NCBI GenBank assembly: GCA_024364735.1
Contig: JAGFNQ010004756.1
Span: 613,430-677,429, forward strand
DNA from: Boesenbergia rotunda
Taxonomy: Eukaryota; Streptophyta; Magnoliopsida; Zingiberales; Zingiberaceae
Direction of reading: 5' to 3'
DNA: 64,000 nt
Each line of letters begins with the position of its first letter. Positions within the stretch are counted from its first letter, which is position 1. The position numbers were made by a program, and so were the translations under genes. Positions 56,227 to 64,000 of this stretch are shown here, in pieces. Below the pieces are notes generated by a model. It made no database searches and had not been told where the DNA came from. It saw nothing but the letters and a program-made list of their open reading frames with translations.

Positions 56227-57878
56227 ATGGCCATGCAAGAAGGCTTCAGCACCGCAAGACCACCTCTCTTCAGTGGAGAAGACTTCTCCTACTGGAAGAG
56301 CAGAATGGAGGTCCACCTGAAAACTTAGGTGGACATGTGGATAATCATCCAGTCCGGACTGGAGATTCCGAGAAATGCTGAAGGACTACCTCAAAGCTAC
56401 ACAGAGTGGGACACCGCTCTGAAACGGAAAATTGAAGCGGATGCAAAGGCGACCCAGACCCTTCAATGCGGCTTAACATAAGAGGAGCTGAACCGGGTGG
56501 GCCCTTTCAACAGTGCCAAGGAGCTGTGGGGAAAACTAATTGAGCTGCATGAAGAAACATCAGATACTCGGATCAGCAAGAGAGATCTGCTCTTGAACAA
56601 GCTGTATACCATCAAAATGGCCGACAACGAAACAGTAGCTCAGCTTCACGCCCAAATTCAAGAACGAATGAACGGTCTACACACTATTGGTCACAAGGTA
56701 GAAAACCGTGACCTAATAAGGTATGCTTTAAATGCTTTCCCGAGAAACACCTTGTGGGCATCTATGGTAGATGCATACAAGGTTTCAAGGGATCTTTCGA
56801 AAATAAAATTAGATGAATTATTCTCTGAATTAGAATTGCATGAACAGACTAACTGCAATCTGGCCGAGAAAGGTATTGCCTTTATTGCAGGTAAAATTGG
56901 AAGGACAACTAAGAAGAAGCCTCAACCTGAACCCGAGTCTAACTCAGACTCAGACTCAGAAGACGAAGAAGGAGATCGACCTAAGCTGGTCCGACTGGGC
57001 CGAAACTACTACAAAGAATTGAAGAACCAAACCAACAAGCGGAAAGTCAGCCGAAGAAGGGATGAACCAGCTGAACCCGCAAACGAAAAGAACAAGCCCA
57101 ACGTGACCTGCTACGAGTGCAAAAGAAGGGTCACTACAAGACGGAGTGTCCAAACCTAAAGGAAACCAAGAAGAATAGAAGGAAGAAGGCACTTCAAGCA
57201 ACATGGGACGAGTCCTCTTCCGAAGAAGAAGAAGAGGTCCCACAGTCGAACCTACTAGCACTAACTGCCTCAGAAGAAGTCGAGACCGAGTCAGAATCAG
57301 AACAGGACGACGGCAGACTGACCTTTTCAGAGGATGGCGAAATCAAGGTAAGTGGATTTACTAGAAGTCAATTAAATGAATTAATATCTTATCTTTCTCG
57401 AGATTTGGCGAAAGCTAAACTCCGAGTCGAATCCCTCCGACAGGAAGTAAAACTCCTGAAAGAGGGAGCTGACTCTAGACCTTTAACTGAGAAGGTTCAA
57501 GAAGGAACCTCTACTCAAGCTGAAAAACTTGAGAAAGGGAACTCCTCCCTGAAAACTCAGATTAAGGATCTTAGATCAGCATTAGAACGATTCACTTCTG
57601 GTTCCAAGGGTCTTGACATGATTCTTGGAAAACAGAAATCGGTTCTAAATCGAACCAGACTAGGCTATAGAACCAAATCTAGACAAAGATCCTATTTTGC
57701 TGTACTGAATCAGTCCAGAAATAAAGTTCAGGCATGGGTACCTAAACTGTACCTGAACAAACCAACTGGATCAAATCAGTATTGGATCCCCAAGGACAAG
57801 ATTCACATCTTGCCTAACCATTACCGTGGCTTTAGTCCAGGGGGAGCCAAATTAAAAACCATATTTATTGTTAGATAA
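56227..57878 (+). pseudogene. A3 gag, two stops and one frameshift
   Basis: Same layout as A2 gag: MAMQEGFSTARPPLFSGEDF, SAKELWGKLIELHEET, knuckle CYECK…GHYKTEC, acidic Ser/Glu segment, coiled coil (YLSRDLAKAKLRVESLRQEV), GSKGLDMILGKQKS and AWVPKLYLNKPTGSNQYW to a TAA at 57876-57878. Stops are TAG 56326-56328 and TAA 56479-56481. One A is missing in the knuckle near 57120. It is much less damaged than A2. Confidence 0.85.
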
Positions 57879-58549
57879 AACATAATTCTTGATTGTAATT
57901 TGCTTGATTGATTGTTTATTTAATTTTTGCAATTTACCATGCTTAGACTTAGGAATGGTTAGTTTTAGGACTGAACAAACTTAATTGAAACTTGACAACA
58001 TAGTATTGGGTGGAGGTGAGATGATAGTACGTTAGGGAAACCAATTCTAATAAGGTCAAGTATACTTGGTCTCTTTAGACTGGTGAAACTAGCCGAAGCT
58101 ACCGATCCAAGACCCAAACTAGTTAGACCAGAATTTTTCAACGATTAATTTTGAAAATGAAATTTCATTAAAAGGCTTTGTCAAGGAAAGGGATGATGAT
58201 CCAATAAGGCTACGGCCAAAGAAGGCCTAGTGCCTCACCAAGACCTGGAAGCCAACTTTTGAAATTCAAATTCAAATTATTCTTTGTCAAATTCAAATCT
58301 AACACAAATTTTCAGTTACTTGTAGATTTAAACATTCTTTTCAAAATAAATTCAATTATTTTCAAAATTATTTATGTGTTTCAAAATAAATAATAATTTT
58401 TCAAAATAATTTTACTTATCAAAACCTGTCTCACAAAACCTATAAGGCTAACGTAATTGAAAACCCTAGATTGAGTGAGACAGCAAAATTAAACTCAATT
58501 GTAATTTCTTTAATACCTATATTATGGTTTAATCCTATAGTTCAGAACG
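57879..58549 (+). other. A3 spacer after gag
   Basis: AT-rich non-coding DNA, closely matching A2 44500-45194. Confidence 0.5.
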
Positions 58550-58665
58550 CAGTCAAACCATGGTCAACGTGGTCAAACCATGATTAACATAGTCAAAGCA
58601 GTCAAACCATAGTCAAAGCAGTCAAACCATGGTCAAACCAACTAAACCATGGTCAAGCAATGACA
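58550..58665 (+). repeat. A3 GTCAAACCATG direct repeats (W-box-like array)
   Basis: About seven units, the same type and place as in A2. Confidence 0.6.
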
Positions 58666-58696
58666 AGACATCAAATTTGTCACTTCCTATACACTC

Positions 58697-58962
58697 CGGG
58701 CGCCCGTGACTCCTCGGGCGCCCCCCCATGACTTTATCTTCTCTCAAGGCAAAAAGTTGCATTTAATCCCTTGGTCAGGGCGCCCGGAACCACGCGGGCG
58801 CCCCCATCGCAGTCAATGCAGCAAAAGCTGCAAGATCAGCCTGACCAGGGCGCCCGGGCCACTCCGGGCGCCCCTAACCAGCCCCAGTCTCTGCCATGGC
58901 AGAGACCACTGTCCCGGGCGCCCGGGAGCTCCCGGGCGCTCCCAATAACCTGCCTATAAAAA
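58697..58962 (+). promoter_or_regulatory. A3 internal promoter: four GGGCGCCC pairs plus TATA box
   Basis: Pairs near 58697, 58777, 58848 and 58914, then TATAAAAA (58955-58962), 112 bases before the ATG at 59067. Number, order and spacing match A2 (111 bases). Confidence 0.75.
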
Positions 58963-59066
58963 GGCATCCGAACCCCCTCTTCTTTCCACACCAAAAACCA
59001 TCCTCCTTCCTCCCTTCCTTCCTTCCAAGAAGATCAAGTGACACTTGTGCTTCCTCAATCTCAACC

Positions 59067-60327
59067 ATGCCTCCCCGGTATGATTTGTTTTATGCATTTA
59101 GAATTACTTTCCTATTCCTTTTGCATTTAGAATTATTTTCTTAATTCATATCTTATAAATGCATGTCTCTCAACTTAGAAAACGCCGAGTAAACCAAACG
59201 AACCCCGGTACCGAACCGAGTCCCGACCCTAGGTTCCCGACTCTAGAACTGTGTAATAAGTTCGCTCGAACAACCTACAAGCCTATTAAAACAAGCTATC
59301 TTAATAGACATTTCTTTACTCAATCATGTCCCTTAGCCATGAATGTTATAAACTTCTATCAATTAGATAATCTAGTATTCTGCACTCATTCGATTAATAC
59401 ATCTTTATGTGCCGAATTCTATAATAACATAGTTCGACAGAACGATCTCATGTTTGTCACTACTGTTCAAGGAATACCCTTGTCGATTACCCCTACCTTG
59501 CTAAATCGATTCCTTGGTCTACGACCCTCCCAGTCCACCTTTTGTTGCTATCCACCTAGGAATCCTCCATTTGATCCTCCCTACTCTCACATTACTCTAG
59601 ACACTCTCCACTCCTATTTCTATAGGGAAGCTAGACTCTCCGCAGATAGACGATTCTAGTCCGTTGACCTTCAGGCACAGGACTACGCCCTGTACAGAGT
59701 CCTGGTCTGCTGTATCTTACCACTCTCCACTAGAGATGTCGCGACCATGCGACCTTTTCATGCCTTCCTTCTGTATGCCTTGATCCATCACCTTGACATT
59801 GACATTGGGCTACAATGTTTCATACTATTCTGCATGCATCCAGTGTTACGACCCAGGGACGAGTGCGCACTCCATTCTGCCACATCATCACCTCCCTCCT
59901 TCATCACCACGGTCGTGACATTAGCATGGGTGAAATAACCGCGATGATCGATTTTGATGAGATAGGATTTAGGAACTTCTCTTTAGTTGGTCTAGAGGTA
60001 TCGGCCACCGGGGTTTTGAGTTGGAAACGACAGCAAGCCGGGGCTCCGATCGACTCAGACGAGGAGGTAGACGTTGACGTTGCTGATCTCACAGCAGAGA
60101 TGCGAGACCATATAGATCAGCCTCCACCACCGACCATCGACCAGCGCTTCACACAGATGCAGACGGAGATCCACAGTCTCCGAGAGGAGGTCGAGGCCTA
60201 TCACATCGAGCAGATGGACGCTCGTAGAGCCGATCGAGAGGTGGCCGATGCACGATACATTGAGATGATGTCGCTTCTCAGAGCATGGCAGCCAGGCTCC
60301 TCTGATCATCCCGGTCCCTCGTCCTAG
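59067..60327 (+). pseudogene. A3 second gene: PF20167-like protein, two exons, one stop and one frameshift
   Basis: Exon 1 is 59067-59077 (ATGCCTCCCCG), a 101-base GT…AG intron follows (59078-59178), and exon 2 is 59179-60327. The start reads MPPRKRRVNQ. The core and coiled-coil blocks are those of A2. TAG 59657-59659 replaces a Gln codon, and one base is missing near 59813. It ends SSDHPGPSS, TAG. Without the two lesions it would encode about 386 residues. No signal peptide, membrane helix or known catalytic motif. Confidence 0.8.
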
Positions 60328-60784
60328 ATTTGATTAGCATTGTACTAGTAACCAGTTGACTGCCCCTACTTAGTAGGGCTGACTCATGCCTGACTTGTAT
60401 GACTGTGATGACTACTTGTTTATCTTGACTACTTGATTATCAATTAGGATTGTGCTCAGTAGAATAGGTTAACTCTACTTTTGATTTTCTTACTGCTTTA
60501 CTTGATTTAAAAATCAGTTTCTAAAAGAATTTGAAAAACTGTTTTACTTAATTTCAAAATCAGTTTTTTTGTTGTCTTGCAAAATTTTGACTTAGTTTCA
60601 TTTCCAAAACTAACCCCTTTCAAAACTAGGGCTTTTTCGCAAATGGACTTAGCCTAGGCCCTAACCCTAGAACTGCATGCACCTATAGATTTAGAAGCCA
60701 GCATCTCACAAGCACCTTAGGGTACTTTTGATTGATAACTTAGAAAGGGTTGAGATGCTTAGGTCTTTGCCTTAATTCAAGATG

Positions 60785-60785
60785 N
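60785..60785. other. Ambiguous base at an abrupt sequence join
   Basis: The only non-ACGT symbol in the window. Left of it is A3 interior; right of it is an A-type LTR in the opposite orientation, entered mid-LTR. Confidence 0.9.
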
Positions 60786-63700
60786 TTGAGTTGCTGAAGC
60801 CTTGGGGTTCGAGGGCCCTTTTATAGCCCCTGGGGGCGCCCGGAACGTCGGGGGCGCCCCCCCCCCTCGTGTCACCTGATCCGGACATATCTCGGTCAGC
60901 TTTGATCCCTTTAAACTTGGGATTGAGCTTTGACGGGGGCGCCCGGGCCGCTGGGGGCGCCCTGGTTGACTGGGTCGACTCTTATCCGTTGGCTTTGCTG
61001 GCTTCTACTTCATTGGCTTGCACTAGGGGCGCCCGGGAGCATGGGGGGCGCCCGGGAGCATGGGGGCGCCCCGCCCATAAGCTGCCGAAGTACTTCTTTT
61101 GCTTCATCTATTTTGTATTCACCTTGGGGGCGCCCGGGACACTCCGGGCGCCCTACTCAGCAGCTGCCTCACTCCTTTGAGGCTCTTCTGAGCTGCAGAC
61201 ACTCGTTCCTTTGGTCCTGCATCCAGGGTTAGTCCAAAACAACATAAAGCAATAATATGTTAGTTTTGTACAGCCTTAGCTGTCTTGGTTCTGACTTTGG
61301 GTTTCCAAAATGGAGCCCTAGGTCGAACCAACGCCTACTGTTCCCTCGAACGGGGAACGCGTCCTCACCTACTCCTCTCGGGAGAATTTACCTGATGCCA
61401 ATCGGCTCCTCCGGTTGGACTTTTACCTAGCAGTCCTTTGCCAGGTCTTGAATACCAAGCTATCCTTCGCCCGGTGCCTAGCCGTCCTTCGCCAGGTCTT
61501 CGGATCCTGGCAGTCCTTCGCCAGGTGCCTGACGGACCCAAACTAAGTGTCACGAATGTGGGCCTCAAATTTAGAATTTATAAATGAATAACTGGAAACC
61601 CTTTTACAATTCAAAATCTAAAAATGTAATATAGGGGCCACAGGTCGTATTTTTCTCGGGGCTAGTTGTCGTGCTTGATTCAAACTTGTAGTTATGTGTC
61701 GTTTTTGGGTTTCAAACAAATAATTGAGTTTTGGGTTCAATTTGGAAATGAAATCACAAAGAAAAGAGAAGGAACTTAGCTAATAAGCTCAACAAGCCAT
61801 GACAATCAATAACTCAACCAATGAACTACTTAATCCACTAAAGCAAGTAACCAATTGTGGAAAATAAATCTGATTTTGAATTACAAAACGAATGTTGAAC
61901 ACCAAAGCAACGCAGCAGCCTAAAACAGTCATACAATTTCAATCCCTAGGTTTGACTTGATACCAAGAGGGATACAAACTTGCAAGTATGTAAAACTGAT
62001 GTGCCACAAGCTTTCGGATTAACCCCTCATAACTACCCAAATGCAAAGCAATTCATTAACAAACTGATACGAAACAAGTGCCTAAGTTTAACTTGATACA
62101 AAGTGATAGCACTTAGCAAATTGAGACAAAGCAATCGAAAGACACCCCTTTGCAGAAATTAAATTTGCAAGCTTGCATGTTCAGTTCAAATGCAGAAATG
62201 GGTGCAACTGGATGCAGAGTTGATGCGCAGGTGAAACAAGGATTAGATACAAAATCCCAGAAATGATTTGGGCTGCAGAATTCAGACTGTAGAAGCTGGA
62301 AATTTCAGAAATTACAGCTGATGGTAGAAGTGAAACTTGAATGGAAGGACTGATGTGCAGAAATGTAGGAATGATATGGATGCAGAAATTCTGGATGCAG
62401 GGACACAAATTCAGTAACCATTCATTGATACACTAAAACAAATGCTCAGAAAGCAAGTTGTTCAGTCCAAAAACGTAGCAGAACTTGGCACAGCCAAAAC
62501 TGTAATGTGGCAGAAATGAAACAGCCAAATTTCAGAGAATTGAAGAAAGGAATGCAGCCACGAATTGATTTCAACTTACCCCAGCAGCTGGTGTGAAGTG
62601 AACGGATGTGAAACAAACAATTAAAGTGCAAGTGATGAGCTGAAGTCGAAATTCAGAAATAGAATAGGGAGTGCAGGATTGAGGGTTGATACGCACTTAC
62701 AAACTAAGTGCAGAAAATCAAATTCGATAGCTATGGAACTGAACAAAACTGCGACATGAATTCAAAGGATTAAAACGGAGCTAGCTTAATTCAACAATCA
62801 GAAATGGCAGAAAAAGTAAACAATTGAAACGCAGATGCAAACTGATACGCGAATTCAGAAATGGCATGCAACAGGGAACCACTTTCAGAAATGAATTGAA
62901 GCGAAATAAACTGATCTAATTACAATAATTCATTACACAAACAATCTAGCTAACTAAAGCACTGAATTAAAACTCTAATTGAAGCAAAAACTATTCGGAA
63001 TCGAAACATTACAAAAATTTAATCAGAATTTCAGAAACGAAATGACATATTTCAAATCTACTTCTAATAAACGAAATTAAGCTAAGCCTCCATCCGAATC
63101 CTTGCTGTCACTCAAGGATGAGCTCGAATCGAGGTGGTCACGCCTTCAAAACGAAGAAATTGCTGAAGAAACGAGAGGAAACGAAGAAGAAACCAAGGCA
63201 AACGAGCTGCGGCGAGGACGCGACGAAGGCTGAAGCAGGGAAATTTTTCCTTAAGTAATCAGAAAATGGACGGCTCAGATCGATTTGAGGAAATCCAACG
63301 GCCGATCTCGCTCTGATTTGAGCCAAACTTTGATGATAGTGATCTGAGGTCAGGATCTGCCTTGTGGTAGCTCGGATCCTCCAGATATGCAACGGATGGT
63401 CCAGATCAACTCTATCTGTGAATGGACGCTCTAGAGCCCTCCTTGCTTGATCCAACGGTTGATTTAGCTCTGATTGGGATGAAATCTTCAGATCTTGATC
63501 ATAGAGCTTGATCAACCCTAACCCTAGCTCGGATTGCTTCAGATCGTCCCGGATGGCTCAGATCTAGCCGCTCTCGAATCGGACGGCCCGGATTAATCGT
63601 AGGCTTGATAATTCGATCCGGTTCACTTCCGACTCAAGTTTGACCCAATATGCTCTAGGTCCCAGAACCTTTGATGCCTACAAAAATAAATCAAGAATTT

Positions 63701-64000
63701 AGTGGCCAATTAACTCAAATATGTGTAATTTTGCATTTAAGTCCAAAATATGAATAAATTCTAAAACCTAGGCAATTTCACAATTTTGGCAATAAAAACA
63801 TAGATCAAACAGGGATTTAAGCAACTCAAATGATCAATAAAATGGAATCTATCAGTGCCTAGCAGTCCTTTGCTAGGTCTTGGATCCCAGGCTGTCCTTC
63901 GCCTGGTGCCTAGCAGTCCTTCGCTAGGTCTTTGTATCTTGGCATTCCTTCGTCAGGTGCCTAGCAGTCCTTCGCTAGGTCTTTGTTTTCCTGGCATTCC
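60786..64000 (-). repeat. A-type LTR in inverse orientation, split by I, runs off right edge
   Basis: Minus-strand A LTR from just downstream of the TATA box (60786) through the GGGCGCCC pairs (60832-61155) into the CCTAGCGAAGGACTGC repeats. It is interrupted by I and resumes at 63855 to the window end. The U5 end is missing at the ambiguous base. Confidence 0.75.
61530..63854. mobile_element. I: solo LTR, 2325 bp, probably Gypsy
   Basis: TGACGGACCC…GAATCTATCA with a perfect 5-bp duplication GTGCC (61525-61529, 63855-63859). It has no coding content. Its size and style suggest a Gypsy LTR; the orientation was not settled. Confidence 0.7.

Larger units (their letters stand above)
54553..60784 (+). 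mobile_element. A3: non-autonomous retrotransposon, gag plus second gene, cut at the ambiguous base
   Basis: LTR 54553-55967 (1415 bp), primer site TGGTATCAAAGC (55970-55981), gag, internal promoter and second gene in the same order as A2. It stops at base 60784, where A2 continues for another 1.1 kb to its polypurine tract. It has no pol. The left flank is AAAGA; no right flank is available. Confidence 0.85.

Noticed and set aside
59067..60327. Second gene as an envelope-like protein
   Set aside because: Some plant Copia elements carry an env-like frame near here, but these products have a basic start, no signal peptide, no membrane helix and a C-terminal coiled coil.
63138..63515. 125-codon minus-strand frame in solo LTR I
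   Set aside because: Lies in the repetitive 'GATCTGGACCATCCG' region of the LTR with no recognisable domain.

Overview
The window is nuclear DNA of a flowering plant. The evidence is two spliced plant-type genes, a spliced Pro/Gly/Cys-rich microgene and a purple-acid-phosphatase gene, set in AT-rich DNA with MITEs and a deep nest of LTR retrotransposons primed by initiator-Met tRNA (TGGTATCAGAGC sites). The density and nesting of LTR elements suggest a large genome. A monocot, perhaps in Zingiberales, is only an impression. All element names here (R1-R8; A, B, C, H, I) are local labels.

Region 1 (1-20.1 kb) is the gene-bearing part. It holds: a decayed minus-strand Copia element running off the left edge (R1, 1 to about 4.1 kb); a 65-aa Pro/Gly/Cys-rich gene in two exons (4784-5157); three related MITEs (6.09-7.84 kb), one with a perfect 9-bp target duplication; a complete, young Copia element (R2, 8594-13181, TSD TATTA) with three inactivating lesions; a 55-aa one-exon membrane microprotein gene (15064-15231); and a five-exon gene for a PAP28-like probable inactive purple acid phosphatase (16414-20124, 387 aa) with a (TA)n-flanked hairpin element in intron 1.

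Region 2 (20.3-34.5 kb) is nested transposons. A minus-strand Copia relic (R3) is split by a roughly 2.7-kb Gypsy-like solo LTR (R4, 20929-30586). R4 in turn holds a gag-only element (R5, 21406-25955, TSD TGTTC) and an internally deleted Copia (R6, 26840-29262, TSD GGGTG). R3 is then cut by element D (31320), D by Copia-type LTR E (32861), and E by a fragment of an A-type LTR (34360).

Region 3 (34.5-64 kb) is the most interesting. Non-autonomous LTR elements of related families (A on plus; B and C on minus) carry a Copia-type gag, no protease, integrase or reverse transcriptase, and, in A and B, a second spliced gene. Its protein resembles the 'putative plant transposon protein' family (PF20167-like; from memory). 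In three copies this gene has its own TATA promoter preceded by the same paired palindromes that sit upstream of the TATA box in that family's LTR: GGGCGCCC pairs in A, CAGTCGACTG pairs in B. So the internal gene appears to be driven by an LTR-like promoter module. Element A2 (39145-50091, TSD ACTTT) sits in the gag of B (34518-52225). A 2.1-kb solo LTR (H, 42195-44315, TSD CTATG) sits in A2's gag. B sits in the LTR of C, and A3 (54553 on) sits in C's gag. At the single ambiguous base (60785) A3 breaks off into an inverted A-type LTR, itself split by a 2.3-kb solo LTR (I, TSD GTGCC). No RNA genes or CRISPR arrays were seen.
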